Shown: positions 28,700 to 42,308 of the stretch, in pieces
Layout: each line of letters starts with the position of its first letter
Position numbering within the stretch: the stretch's first letter is position 1
Origin: Pectinophora gossypiella
Lineage: Eukaryota; Arthropoda; Insecta; Lepidoptera; Gelechiidae
Reading direction: 5' to 3'
NCBI RefSeq assembly: GCF_024362695.1
Contig: NC_065405.1
Location: 18,319,420-18,383,419, forward strand
Length of the DNA stretch: 64,000 nt
The notes under the pieces: generated by a model
Databases searched by the model: none
What the model was told of the DNA's origin: nothing
Seen by the model: only the letters and a program-made list of their open reading frames with translations
Made by a program: the position numbers and the translations under genes

Positions 28700-30610
28700 G
28701 AATTCGAAAATCATCGGTTTATACAATCGATCTGCGATCGCCCAGTGACCGCACAGAAAACGTTTAAAATAAAAAAGACGAATCTAAATATAGAATTTGA
28801 CAAAACCGCAAACGAAATCCGAAAGGTGTATAATGATGCAAACAGAATAATTAAATAAATGATTATAAAGCGAACGGGTAACGTTTTAATTGCTCGACCG
28901 CGGGGTCGCGGTTCGCATACATTCCACCCCCCCCTCACCGATCGCATGCGGAACGCACCTGTAATGGTTTCAACCTCATTAGTTGACATCTTCCAAAGAC
29001 AAAATTAACATTCTGGCTGATTACAATTTAAACTTTATTCGTAATGGGAGGTTTTTTAGAATTAAAAAATAAATAGTTCTCAAGAACTCGTTAGATGGCG
29101 CTTAACCAACTACGTTACTGGGCCATTGCCAAGATGCCAAGGATAGAAAAATTATCATTTAATTTAAGAAATAAATAAACGGGACAAAGATTTATTTTCT
29201 ATTTTAATTCTCTCGGAACATTCTGATAAGATTCCGTTGTCTTTCTTCGTTATTTATTAATTAATATGATTTTCAAAACATAATCATTGTGAAAAATACG
29301 TTTCGTTTTATGATTTCAAAAAGAAAATCACAAATAATATAACGTTCCGTTCCTTGCAGTAACCTAATACAAAGTTCAGGGCCGTCTACGAATCAGGTAA
29401 AGCAGGTAAGATAAAAATTAAAAATAGAAAAAGAAAATCCCGCATTACAGTTATAATAAAACTGTGATTTTTTTTCTGGCATCTTCAATAATTCTCATTT
29501 CGACGCTGCCGAGGCACACTTGTTATATTTTATTTTGATCCTTTATGTGGATACCAATAAACAGTGAGTTTAGAAAAATGGAGTGATTTTGTTTGCGGCG
29601 TTTCACCTCCTCTTTCTTCTCTTGCATAACTATCCCCATCTCCCTCTCCCCTTCAGCTTCCACCACCCTCAGAGCCTCGGGTAAAATGCACACCATTCAT
29701 GATTTATCCCTAACATGCTATTATCTGAGTAATTACCACATCCAATCTTGCCAGTAAAAGAACTCGTAGCAGTTCCCTACGTGCTACGAATTTGGGTAGC
29801 GCTGCTACGAAGATTTAAAAATACGGTAATAGAACGAGCTAGCATGAATATAAGGCTTATGAATAGTTAAATTTTGTATTTTTTTAATAATAAGTATATT
29901 TTTTATAATTTTCTTTTCAATGTGCCATTTCTTTATTATTATTTTTTTTTATGCATATTTGTACGCCTACATGCAGGCCGAACACATCACAACATTGTTA
30001 TTTGAATAATTTTACCACCTTTTTGTATTTTATGTGTTCTCGCAAATAAATTGATTAGATTTGATTTTATATATTATCTATGTTTTCTGAAGTAAAAAAG
30101 CGTTCACATAATCTCATATTTAACTATTTCTTGAAATTGTCTTGAAGTTATAGACGTAAGAATTAATAAAATAAACCGTTCCTATTCAAAATTATTTTAA
30201 TAAGAATGAAGAGACACTGTTGTCTAATGAAATAATTTAAACGTTTGCCCTTGTCTAGAGATGGTTCTTACAAATTATATTATGAACTGAGCAAAGTCTA
30301 GCTAGTCTAGCGCACCAGTCTTGCTAATATGATGTTTGTGACTCCGAAGCTTGCGCGTGCTCGACCCTTGTTTATATAATTGCACATCAACCCTTTCTAC
30401 TGCAGACTATAATAAATACAGGTCAATTCCATCATCATTAGCGAAATAAATTTACTACAATCAAATCTTAAAAATATATTTAAAAAATATCTTTATATAT
30501 GTTAAGGCTGTCTTAAATAAACCGACCAGTTTCAAATTGAATAAACAATACAGAAGTTATGACTATGTGCAAATCCCCATATCATAAATAGAACAACCGC
30601 AGCCAGTCCT
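28700..30610. other. AT-rich intergenic stretch without recognised features
   Basis: Long A/T runs, no ORF with coding character, no repeat shared with the rest of the window that I can see, apart from generic LINE-tail-like sequence near 29980-30060. Confidence 0.5.
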
Positions 30611-30622
30611 GATATCTGTCAT

Positions 30623-30775
30623 CATTCATCCATTCATTATCGGCCGTACGACGCCCACTGCTGGGCATAATCCTCCCCCACGGATCTCCACGACGATCGG
30701 TCCTGCGCTGCCCGCATCCAGCGGTTTCCTGCGACCTTCACCAAATCGTCGGTCCACCTTGTAGCGGGCCTACCC
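30623..30775 (-). mobile_element. 5'-truncated LINE with target-site duplication
   Basis: The minus strand translates to a typical insect LINE reverse-transcriptase C terminus: GRPATRWTDDLVKVAGNRW, then MRAAQDRSSWRSVGEDYAQQ, WASYGR and stop (30637-30639). An ATTC/ATCC-type tail follows. An 11 base direct repeat ATATCTGTCAT flanks it (30612-30622 and 30776-30786), so this is a complete, heavily truncated insertion. Confidence 0.92.
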
Positions 30776-30786
30776 ATATCTGTCAT

Positions 30787-32060
30787 ACATGAATATAATT
30801 TTAGGAAAATATAACGAAATTTTCTTATTGACGAAATTAAAAAGTCATAACTTTAACTCCACCCCAAAATAATATTGAATGACACTCATTCCTCAGTTGA
30901 CAGTCGCAGCGAGTGACAGTAAGCTGATTAATAAAGTTTATCCTGTTTACTTCAGGCGACTCCATCGGCGATACAACCGCTAGACTCCTAATAAAAGACG
31001 TGCAAGTTCTGTCAAAACATGTGGCTAATAGTTCAAGATATTAGATGTCAAAGTAAAAGTATTTATGGCACACCATATGGCAAACAGTTGTTATACATAG
31101 TGATAGTACCACATATGGACCCGGGAGGGTATAGCAAAAACAAGCAAAAATGACAAGAAACTAAATCAAGGCAGAAATTCAAAATAATAATAATAATAAG
31201 TACTTAACATTAATCAAAATTAATCAAAAAATAACTTACTAATGTTGACGACGATCGACCAATTGCGACTACTTCCGTGACCTTTCAATGGTTTTAGGAT
31301 CTTGAGTGAGAACGCAGTGTAACCTCGTCTCGTCACCCCTTGCACCAGCTACTTGACAGAAAAAATCTAGGTATGCGAAAATAAATCACACGTTAGACGT
31401 CTATATGGTTACATCATCGATGGGTGACACACTCACACCGGTGCCTCGTTTACCTACGCGCTGAATATTCCAAGAATTTGCATTTTGTATGCTCGAGGTT
31501 TATAGCTGCCGCGTTGGTTATGTTTCATTTCTGTTTTATACTGAAGTAAAACATCGTGAGGCAACGTAAATTTTATTGTTTTCAACATTAGTTGCGAATG
31601 TCTTAGTCCAGAGAGGCTTCATGTACACTAATATTAAAGTCTTATAAATAAATTTGGGAAAACCACTATTGAAAAACTTACACAAAAACTAGTAACATAA
31701 TGCGGATCAGAAATGTCAATGCATACTCTGTAATAGGCTACAAAATTTATAGTAATTATAATTATTTTTTTTTTGTTGTTGTTGAGATTTCCTCAAATAC
31801 TTGGGAATTTCCAACATAATTCTTAACAGCCCAGAACGGTTTTTTTTCATGTGTACTAAGGTTTTAGATGATTAGAAATCCGATATTTTTAATTCAGTTC
31901 TTATTTCAATAAAAAAGAAACATTATGCAAAATCCTACTCCTTAACACGTACAGCCTACAACTTCCCGCAAGTTGCTTGTAATAAACATTATCGTAGTTC
32001 CCGCCACCCCGGAAGGGTGTACATCGCGAAGATATTTGTTCACTTGTTTGTTGTGTACAT
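30787..32060. other. Intergenic stretch, nothing recognised
   Basis: AT-rich, no coding-like ORF, no obvious repeat structure. A weak S1-like piece (ACCTCGTCTCGTCACCCCTT near 31320) cannot be assigned. Confidence 0.4.
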
Positions 32061-33088
32061 TCTCTGGATGACGTCACCTGCCTGTTTATACCCGGAGAGT
32101 TTCTGGGAACACCTCGGAGTGTCAGCGGGCTGAGGTATTGCTTACAGTAAGTACTGAGTATTCATACAGTTATAAACCTTTCACACTTGGAAAGTTAATG
32201 CTAGAATGTGACGTTTTATTTACTATCGTTGGAAAATACAATTTTCTTTTTATATTTTGAATTTCGAATTAATTTTTTCTTACTATATAGAATTATAATT
32301 GATCTGTGCTATATATCCTTGTACGGCCGAAATTTCTAGACAGAATAGATAAACAATGGGGTTTGGATTTTAAAAGAATATTCGGTCTTATAACTATATA
32401 GATCTAGAAGTGTAGTAATCAATACAAACTTGAGGTTATATTTTGTATCATTGTATCTATGATACGTTAACGTTGTTGTTCTTCTAGCTATTTCCTCAGT
32501 CCAACATCAGACCAGCTCGTTGTTACTATTAATATTTGCCACCGAGTTTCCTAAGTATATTACGCTTTAGACTCCGACGGTTGGAGTAACTAGGTCAAAA
32601 TTCAGTTGCGTTTGACCTAAACAAACATGCTAATTAATTAACAGGTGAAGCCAACTAAAGGGTGAAAATCTCGTGTTTTAGCATCCACATTTCCCCGCTA
32701 GCAAATAGAAAGCTCTTTACTAAGGAAATCTTTTAGAACGGAACTAACTTCTCAACGTCGCATACATACTCCGCGCCGCGGCTCCCGTGACAAGTGTCCT
32801 TTACCTTCCCCAAGACAACTTCAAAAGCCCGCCGCGCGCCCTACCACAACCCTTCTTTACTCCTATTTCACCTCTCAACCGTACAACTAGCTCTTACTCC
32901 CAAGCAATAGAAAACAATTCAACTCAAGCCTATTTTTTTCTTGAGCAAGTTGATGTTGGTGCCACAGCGCATGCGTTGTAACAAGTCGGCCATTTTCAGG
33001 GAAGCTCAAACAGATGCGATGTGCATGTATACCACACGCACACATAAACAGATGGCTTGTCAAAACACTGCGAGGCCGCTGAGATTGC

Positions 33089-33104
33089 GCGTGTGTGTGT
33101 GTGT
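33089..33104 (+). repeat. (GT)n microsatellite
   Basis: Sixteen bases of uninterrupted GT dinucleotide in a GC-richer 300 base stretch. Confidence 0.9.
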
Positions 33105-33621
33105 TGCGGTGAGCGCCGTGTGAGTCGGATGCTGGGTAAAGCCCGCTTCATACTGTAGCTGGCTAATTGAGAAACATTGTATGGACGTATTTATAGCGAC
33201 AGCTATTTAATTTCGAAGGTGCTGAATTAGATGAGGTAAAGCGAGAACAATGCAAGGTCAGCTTTGTTCACAGAAATCGGATTGACAACAATATTTTCAT
33301 TAGAGAGTTCAACATTCAATGAAAATAATTATGATAAAAACACTATTCTAACAAACTAACACGCCACAGTGATCTACAAAGCGACAGATTAAGGCTTTCT
33401 AAGCATAGCAGTTGGTTAAAAAACATTTTCTAAAGACAAACCTATGATGAGTAACTTGTTTAATATTTTATTCAAATTATTATCATCACAGTCGATCCAT
33501 TTAGTTCTTAGCTATACCTACTAGATGTTAGAATACCTACATTTTTTTTAACTGCAATCATGAGAGTGATCCTCAGAAATCACAATCGGCAGTCGCGTTA
33601 TGATTGATGACTGTGTTGCAG

Positions 33622-33792
33622 TTGTATGACAGTGTCACAGTGGATCGGGGTGCCCTATGAAATCTTTGTGTCGGTGTGGAGCGCGCTCTGTGAATGCCCC
33701 TGTTGAGATCAGTGTGCCCCGCGCCGCCACCGCTGGCGGACCTCGCGACCCCTTACCCCACACCCGCGGCACCCGAGCCTAGCGCGCCCTAG
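33622..33792 (+). other. Candidate non-coding leader exon of the downstream gene
   Basis: A GC-rich island in AT-rich DNA, bounded by TGTGTTGCAG (ending 33621) and AG|GTACGT (33793). It contains a 26-codon ORF from ATG at 33626 and no longer frame, so it would be 5' UTR if real. The branch/pyrimidine region is weak. Joining it to the exon at 44344 is inference from strand, order and composition. Confidence 0.3.
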
Positions 33793-34699
33793 GTACGTAA
33801 CGTTACGTTTTACCTATCATAGACACACAACCTCTAAAAACTGCATTTCCTAGTGTTTTGATTACCTGCTAGTTGACAAAGCCCGGTGTGTTCAGAAGAG
33901 GTTATTCCCTGTCAGCTGATACGGACAGTCCTGACGTGTACCGGATATCCTAATACGTTTCCCAAATAGGTAAATATCTGTTAATTTTTTTTTTATCTAA
34001 AATGTTAAATATGTAAAGAAGGTAAGAATTTTTATTACCCTAATTCCGGCAAAAACGTATTCCTGTTGACATTTTATTTAATTATATTCGTTTTCCTGCT
34101 GTTTAGGGAAACTCTTTGCCTTCCTCTACTATATAAAATGAAAATAGGTTTATAAGCAGATACTTGATAAGCTACTTAATAGGTACTTTGTTTAGTTACT
34201 TTCTTATAAGTTTAACAAAGTATGTAATCGAAAAGATAAATTACCTTTATGAGTCATGGATTAAAAGTTAATAGAAGAAAGGAATGATTGATAATACTCT
34301 GAGGATAACACCAAGTGGTACGCTTTATAGTATGACATTAAAGTTTCTCTAATATAAACATTATTATAGCTATTTTATTATTATAGTATGTAAGTATACG
34401 AAAAATACAAGGTGTTTCTACAGTAAAACATAGCAGACTTGAAAATGTAATGGAATAATTATAAATTCAGTATTTTTATTTATTTTTTACAATCACATGA
34501 GAACGTCTACGGCATTTGCAGACTTTTTTTTGAAGCTACGTTTCCTTGGTTACTTATACAGGTTGTGGAGCTTTTTAAGTGGATGAACTCAACTTCCAAT
34601 TCATAATAGCGGCTAAGTGTAACTACATTATATACTGAATAGAGATATTTTTTGAGTTTAAGTTCACATAACAATATTAAATCACATAAAAATATTTGA

Positions 34700-35000
34700 C
34701 GGCCGCCGTGGACTAGTGGTTGAGCGTTGTGCTCACGATCCGGAGATCCCGGGTTCGAATCCGGCTGGGGATATATCACAAAAATCACTTTGGGGTCCCT
34801 AGTTTGGTTAGGACATTGCAGGCTGATCACCTGTATGACCGAAAGTAAGATGATCCGTGCTTCGGAAGGCACGTTAAGCCGTTGGTGCCGGTTACTACTT
34901 ACTAATGTAGGTAAGTAGTCGTTATATAAGTCACGTCAGGAGCCTTTGGCGAGGTTGATGAGGGTGATAATGCACCTCACAATCCATATGAGAGAGGAAG
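34700..35000 (+). mobile_element. SINE family S1, full-length
   Basis: Head GGCCGCCGTGGACTAGTGGT, box B GGTTCGAATCC, body with the GATCCGTGCTTCGGAAGGCA block, AAGCCGTTGGTGCCGGTTAC, and tail CCTCACAATCCATATGAGAG. Confidence 0.88.
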
Positions 35001-35689
35001 AAATATTAAAGATATTATTATAATGAACTGCCGCTAGCCAAACCAAATATTATAATATACGAGCTGTACCATTTGCATGAGGCATTACGCGCACACAGTT
35101 CCTGGCTCCCGCATAATTATGTTTGTGTCCATAATTTCCTTTCCGCTGTTTATCAACGGGACGAGGAAGAGAAAAATGTTATTTTTCCGCACGATGCTGC
35201 AAAATGGGGGCACCCTACGTACCCCGTCCGGGCCGTAAGGGCGAGAGACCGTTGCAAATGTATTTTATTTAACTCTTTTAACGGCAAATAATTACTGAAA
35301 AAAAAGAATTAAATAGAATACAACTTTGCAAAATGCATTGTTCTCTTTCTATATTTTTTATAGTTGAGTTACTTCGAAGTACGGTGTACCATAAGAATAG
35401 ATGTTTTTATATATATTTTGATCTCATAATAATATATACTTATACGATTTATAGACCTAAATAGAATAATGTCGTTGTTCTAATTTATTAATTTCATAAA
35501 CGCAAACGATCTTTATACATCCCACAGAATACTAAAAGTAATACTCTTATCACGGACTGTGCCTGCGACAGGTTATGATCATCTATAACAAAAAGACAAC
35601 ATTTTCGACAAATGTGAGAAGTTATGCAATTTATTAGGTACATAGTTTAACCACTAACACCACTCCACTCCACACTTTGTCTATGGCTT

Positions 35690-35830
35690 TGTAACAGACT
35701 ACTCTGGGCGCCATCCCATTTGCGTTAGACAGACTACTGTTTACTGAAGGCAAGAGTGCCCTATTTTTCCCTAAAAAAGTAGCTGGAAATGCTGTGCCGA
35801 CAAGAGCGTGGCTCTTAAATTGATGATGAT
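35690..35830. repeat. Dispersed repeat R3, copy 1
   Basis: Inverted match to 58025-58170: TATTTTTCCCTAAAAAAGTA here versus TACTTTTTTAGGGAAAAATA there. GACAAGAGCGTGGCTCTTAA here matches TTAAGAGCCACGCTCTTGTC there. Confidence 0.75.
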
Positions 35831-36524
35831 GAGTTTAACCACGCATATAAGTAACATTCAAGCCTACAGTAAGAGCAGTTACAACTTGACCAATTATAGT
35901 CCTGAAACTGCACTTAAATCAACATACAAATTCAAAACGAATTAATCACTTATTTATCGTGGACACGTCGTATCCGCTTCCTGAGCGTGACACTCGGCAC
36001 AATACTGACGTCCGGCTGGCACCAAACTTGGCAGCGCTTTGGCACCAAACTGGCACGATGTTGGCACGTGCCGGCACGTGTCAGTGTGATGGTATCGCGT
36101 GTAATGCGTCTTGCCCGCGTCCACGTCAGATCCTCCAGATACGAGTGCCGTAATTGTAAGGAAACTGGTTTTTGTACGGCACAATAGTGGGGAATACGGG
36201 GACCTGTCACAGGAAAGAGTTTTATGTTCCTTGTACTGCGATGCAATTTATTTTTTCTATGTTTACTCACCTCTTTTCTTTAGGACGTAAAGAAGTCCGT
36301 GTTTTATTTATGTAGTAGATAGGTAGGTACTTTAATGTGGTGCAGTGGAGCTGCGTCGCGGAGTGGACTGTGGTTAGTTAGTGGGACGTATTCGTATATA
36401 AGGTGCTTTTTATTTTATGTAGGTTCTTTATGTATTATATTTGCCTAGAGTAGAATGGAGTAGAATAAATGTTACAAAGAAAATTTAAACATAATAAACT
36501 TTTGAATTATTTATATAATGGCTC

Positions 36525-36876
36525 CAATTCCTGCAGACACCTCCTAATTTTATTTTAAGTTATACCCATAATTTTCTTATCCGCCGAAAAGGAAAGGGAC
36601 GGATGATTATCAACAAGTTAATTTTTTAAACGAATTATTAACCCGGGCGAATAAAATAAGCATCTCGCTGGTATGCAATCCGTTTGACGTGCTGTCTACT
36701 TAAATCTGTCGGGTTATTCGCCAATGTAAAATTTTTAGACGGTTGTTTTAGATTTCAGCTTAAAATTGACGTGTGTTCCATAAATTTTATGCCTATTTCC
36801 CGTCACTTTCTTTTTCAGCGGATAAGAAAATGACAGGTGTAACTTAAAATAAAATTAGATGACGTCTGCAGGAATT
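36525..36876. mobile_element. MITE-like element M1, copy 1, with terminal inverted repeats
   Basis: The left end (ATTCCTGCAGACACCTCCTA, then ATTTTATTTTAAGTTATACC) is mirrored at the right end in reverse complement (ATTCCTGCAGACGTCATCTA, then ATTTTATTTTAAGTTACACC). The inverted similarity reaches about 75 bases, including TTTTCTTATCCGC. About 350 bases, no ORF. Confidence 0.85.
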
Positions 36877-38456
36877 AGAACTAATATGTAATCATCATGT
36901 AATGCACGACTTAGCTATTAATAGAAATCAATTAACTAAATTTAGTTAATTATGCAAGTTAAATTGGTTGAATTGTGCTAGAGAATTATCTCAAAACATT
37001 GTTAATCTTACAAACAATTTTGAATCTTAATGTGAACATAAAATTGTCCAAGAAAGTGTTTTACGTAAATGACAAAGTTCATGACAATATAATTTATCGC
37101 TTGAACGAACTAAATTAGATTCTCGGCTCAGGTCGTCCGTTGCGATGTTAAATCAGATGAAACAACTTGAATCTAATATAACAAAGGACAATATAAACCC
37201 TTTATCGCCTTGTGCCACATACGTCTAAGAACTGTCGCGGTTATCATCCGGCTATACAGGTTGTGAGAAGCTGCAGTAGTTTTAGGCGGATGAGACGTTC
37301 GTTATGTAAAAATTGACGATTCAAATTGTAACTATGTTACCTACTGAGAAAAGATATTTTTGAAATTGAATTTGTCTTCTGCGATCGTGGCTGACTGACA
37401 AACGTCTGCAACAAGTAGAATTCAATCAATCAAACAACTTGCATCACTCTTAGAACTCCCACCAACGCTTATCACGCCTTCTTCACGTTGGTATAGGCAG
37501 AGATCACAGAATACCACTTATTACGATCATGACACACTAGTGACATGACGCATCTTCCACTCACATCAGTCTTCATGCATGCTCGCTGGTTTAGTTTAAC
37601 AAACGACTAGACCAGCTTGCCGCAGTCTGTGTTTCCAGAACATTACAATCTCTGAGTTTTTAAGGCTAAAGTAAATAGGCAATTGCTAGGTAACTAGGTG
37701 TTCACCCTTAGGAAACATGATCAGCAAGCTGAGAGTGAGCGAACCTAAGATTGTCCAAACGCGACATGATAAATTATAAAGAACACTTCCTTTATTTTAA
37801 AACCATTTAAAGTAACAAAATTATGCGTTATAAAAGTCATGTTTATGTATTATGTTTATGACATAAAGTTTTACACAAAGGACTAAACAATATGATACAT
37901 AAAAAGCGGTAACGACGCCATTGAAAAACGAAAGGAAACGCTCAAAACGAGCAGCTTAGTTGCTGAACTGTGAATAAAAAGTGGACGAACAACTTGGCGT
38001 TTATTTTTTTGCAAGTGACTTCCAGGAACAAGTTTCAAAGAGATTTTGTCTAAGTTGGAAGTTTTTTTTATAAGTTGAGGTGAACACTTGAAAATTGTTG
38101 TGTTCAAGACATTCCGCGCTTTGATCAGTACGGCGCGGTGCACTCGCGCGAAAACCGTTCAAACTTAACCTTTGTATCCACACGTAAATGAGCTTCCATA
38201 ATGATTTCGCAGAACTGTTCTAATTATTCAACAGGCGTAACTGGCTGCCATTAGCAGTAAAGTGAAGCGTTTATAAATAATCTCGAAACGTGATTCAAAA
38301 TAGAATTACCTATTGCTTTTGCGTTCGTCTGGAAACTATTTTGTCAAGTATATCGTTATTTTATTTTGTTTATGCGATAGTTAGATAGACACGCTTAAAA
38401 TGATCGAAAAAACGGAACTATCATTTTTTTTATATATTGAATTTTATATTGGCGCA

Positions 38457-39217
38457 GATTCCAGCAGACGCCTTAGTTTATTTTAAGTTATACCTGTCAC
38501 TTTCTTATCCGCCTAAAAAGAAAAGAAACTGATAATCGACATGCTAAAATGTATACTACATTTTTTACTCGACTGCGACGTAGCAAAAAAGAGAGTTATG
38601 CGTTTCACCGCTATGTATGTGTGTATGCACGTCTGCTTCCACCTTACTACTAAATCACCTCAAGAGTTTAACAAATTGGTAACACGATTGCTCAGTAATG
38701 TTCCGGGCAGGTTTTATCTCCAAATCTTGCACAAAACACGTATCGGAAGCACGTCATCTTAATATATAAGTAAAAACTAATAAAAATATAAGTTTAAAAA
38801 CTAAAACCCGACCACGGAAAAATAACGCTCGAAGAAGTATGAAACAAGTAAATATCGAATGATCGATAGCTGAAGACTGGAACTTCACCCCGGACGAATC
38901 AATTCGGCATCTTGCTACGAAAACAGCACGCTCGAAAAAGTATGAGACAAAAAAGTAGATATATTTCTTTGAAATTCTTCCGAATCGTGTTATTTGGAAG
39001 ATTTTTCTTACTATAGTATACTATTTCCCAAACAACACTACCTATTTGTAATAATTTCCAGAGAAATATATATATTTTCTTGTCTCATACCTTCTTCGTA
39101 GCAAGATGCCTAATTGATTCGTCCGGGATGTTGTTTCATTCTTCAGCTATCGATCATCCGTCCCTTTCCTTTTTGGTTGATAAGTTAAAATAAAATGAAG
39201 AGGTGTCTTCTGGAATG
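38457..39217. mobile_element. MITE-like element M1, copy 2, larger
   Basis: The same terminal family: left ATTCCAGCAGACGCCTTAGT, right in reverse complement ATTCCAGAAGACACCTCTTC, both followed by TTTATTTTAA-CTTAT. A second internal inverted pair is at about 38862-38930 and 39097-39165 (ATCGATAGCTGAAGA, CCCGGACGAATCAATT, GGCATCTTGCTACGAA). A piece near 38805-38860 (AAACCCGACCACGGAAAAAT) resembles 11995-12060. Confidence 0.75.
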
Positions 39218-40794
39218 AGCACTAAATTATCACTTTCAAGGACAGAACGTCTAATGACGTTCCGATCCCGAGGAGTCATATTATTACCTATTATGAACCA
39301 TCAATGACACAATACATGATCTCTGTCCGTGAAAGGGTTAGCCTACAAAAGTCGAATTACGTCTTCCCATATGTTAAGAATAACTTGTAACTAAATAGAA
39401 TAGAATTATGTTTATTTATCAAAAAAACTTAAACATGTATACATTACTGGCGGACGCCGCACTAGGCCCTGAATCGCGAAGGTCCTGAACATTTGTTGTT
39501 AGCAAACACTTTTAATACACCGGCGAGCTAGCCTTTCATAGTAAATAGTGAATACCAAGAGTTAGCGACAACTGAACATTTCAAATAGTAACGTGTAACA
39601 TATCTTTTTACGTCCAAGTAACGTACATCTAGAATGTTATTGTGTAGATCGTAGACACGAGGCTGCATCGCTAACAATAAATCTGAAGACGTATTTTATT
39701 CGTCTCTCGGCTCCATTTGGATCGTTAGGCTCCTGTTTCTTGCAGTCGATTGGGAATTCAGAAAAAGAAAATAAAAGAGGAAATTGCTCATGTAAGTAAT
39801 TTTATTTTAGGATTTGATTTTTCCTTGTACCTATTGACAGAGTAATCTTCACTGAGTTATATAGGTGTGATTATTCAGGTAGCTCCTATTCAGTACATTT
39901 CCCGTCAAAGATCGTACAATAGCCACTTAAATAATTACGATCAGATCCGCAAATCCTCCTCTCGAATAGTTCCCCTTCATTATATAATGCCTATCTCCTG
40001 TTCGGGATTGCATAATTGATTCCAGAGCTGCGAGGGCAAATCTTTAAATTTACCTTGAGCTAAAAATTAGCTCTATTGCCACGCCTTTAGGGAAAATTTT
40101 ACAATGACACCTCTGCAGCGGACAGGGGTAGGCGCGGGACCGTGGTTGTACGAATGGAAAAGGGAAAAATTCTTTTCAGTCTGTAAAGGTATGAAAAGAG
40201 TGAGGTCATTGCCCTCGTCTCGTCATGACTCCCGGTCTACTATAGTTGCAAACTTGAGGACGGATCGCGGTACTAACGAGGAAAGGAAAGTTAAGTCCGG
40301 GCAAGTTTCATTGATTGCGACGAGCGAGAAACAATTCCTGTTTGCACTCCGAAAATAGTTGTTGTTTCAGAGTGGATGTTTCGGATTATCCTTTGAGAAG
40401 AACGTCAAAACGAACTGGATTTTATCGGCTTTGTGACGGGCTCGTACAGATATTTGTCTACAAAACCGATACACAGATTAAAAAAAAATGGAAGCAATTT
40501 TATTTATAAATACCGTATGCAACCGTAGACTGAACCGGATTGTCGTGATGACACCTGTGCAACTAAGGTCAAAACACTTCCGAATAATATTTACTATTTC
40601 TGATTCTCTTTGACTATCCTTGAAATAAATTTAAGTAAATACGACTGTGGTGTAACAAGATCCCCGGTAGTTAGTTTTCTGAGATGAATGGCCGTGTCTG
40701 TCTTTGCTAACCCGCACTGAAGTAATGTGATTGTATTTGCTTTTTTTTTGTCTTACTTTCAATTGAAAGGATCAATTTAAGTAATAACATAACA

Positions 40795-40970
40795 TAGCGT
40801 AGTATCACGACTGCATTCCCGAATGGGAAAACGGAGGTATAAGTACACCATGTTTAAATCCCATGTAATAAGGGGCGACGAGCCTACTGCCATTAACCGG
40901 CCACAAATCCACGTGATATCAATTATCAGTTTAGAGCCGGAGCCGAGATTCGAACCCGTAACATTATGAT
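40795..40970. repeat. Dispersed repeat R4
   Basis: Contains CGACGAGCCTACTGCCATTA, then ACCGGCC and AGAGCCGGAGCCGAGATTCG. The first block matches the reverse complement of GGTTAATGGCAATAGGCTCG at 47290-47309. Ends like a tRNA box B (GATTCGAACCC). Confidence 0.5.
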
Positions 40971-42308
40971 GTAAGTCACAACATAAATAACAAAATAGTT
41001 ATTTAAATAACCCTATTCGAAACGCGTTGAGTGAATAAGCTTAGTAAACGAAGTATGAGAGCGGACAAATCGTCCCAAACACGTGGTGTCTTCAACTTAC
41101 TACCCACGGACCCTTCAACCACTGAAGTTCGACCCTGAATAGGGAATGGGCCCCCGCCGCTAATTAGTGGCTAGAATATTCTATTGCCTGTGATTTGTGT
41201 ACCGTCAGGGCCGCGTCAGGGAATATTGGGGAGGTCACCATTTAAGAGATCATATTATTTATGTTGCCTGCGTTTGTTTTCTACACGGCAAGGATGCGTG
41301 CTAAATAGAGTTGTAAGAAACTTCTGTCGTAAGGCTTCTAGTACTTTATTAGAACTACACAGGTATACATCCTCGTAATCTTAAACGGCTTGGGCACAGC
41401 CACAAGTAATCAAAGATAACTTGCAGCCACTGTTGATTCGAAGTCCCAAGATGGATAATATATGATGAACATATAATCTAATGTACAAGGTATCAGACTA
41501 TAACAATAAAATTGTCTATCATTTTAGAAAAGACAATCCCAAATTAAAATTTCTATTAGAGTAGAACTATTTTAATTATTATAGTTGTAGGTATTAACGC
41601 ATGGCATGATTAGTTAGTAAGAATTTTAAAGAATATTAATATCTGATTCCTAGATTTCATTTCCATAAGGATTTCAATTCATTTATAACAGTGTCAATTT
41701 GTTGTAAAAGCAGCTGAACGTACAAATGTTTATTTAGATAACAAATTACATAAGTAGAAAGTGCATACAGTACAGGTGAGTTTATTACGATATTTTCGAT
41801 TTTCGCAAGAACAAATAGCGTCCCCCGCCACAAAAGTATCAAAGTGGAACAAACTACAGAATAAAAACAAACGCCGATAAGTCCTACCACCAGATAATGA
41901 CACTGTGGAACTAAACTGAACCATAATTACACGATGAACACAATTCCGCAACAAATGTAAGTGCTTCGCGGCCTTAAATGTCAAGAGGTCATTGTTATAG
42001 GGTCGTGACCCCCTCTCGATCCCGCTTTGCCCCCTGACCCCCGACGACCCCTGCAGCATTAGTTTGTAAGGTGCGGTTCTCGAAGGGTGTAACCCTCTTA
42101 AGATAAATTACGAGAACACCTTTGATACGATTCTTGCGCCTAATGAACGGCTGAAGTATGCGGCGCGAAGCACTTTCCTTGATGTTCCCAATCCGCTCTA
42201 AACTTCGCTAACTCATTATATATTGAGGCAATTTAAATATTGATTTACTTCTGAGTAAACCAACAAGAAAATAAAAATGTTTTATACACTTACCTTTGTA
42301 AAAAGTTG

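Noticed and set aside
35950..36270. 106-codon minus-strand ORF
   Set aside because: Open mainly because of the repeated TTGGCAC motif cluster; no recognisable domain.
40104..40358. 84-codon ORF in the intergenic region
   Set aside because: Ordinary chance frame without a motif, splice partner or coding composition.
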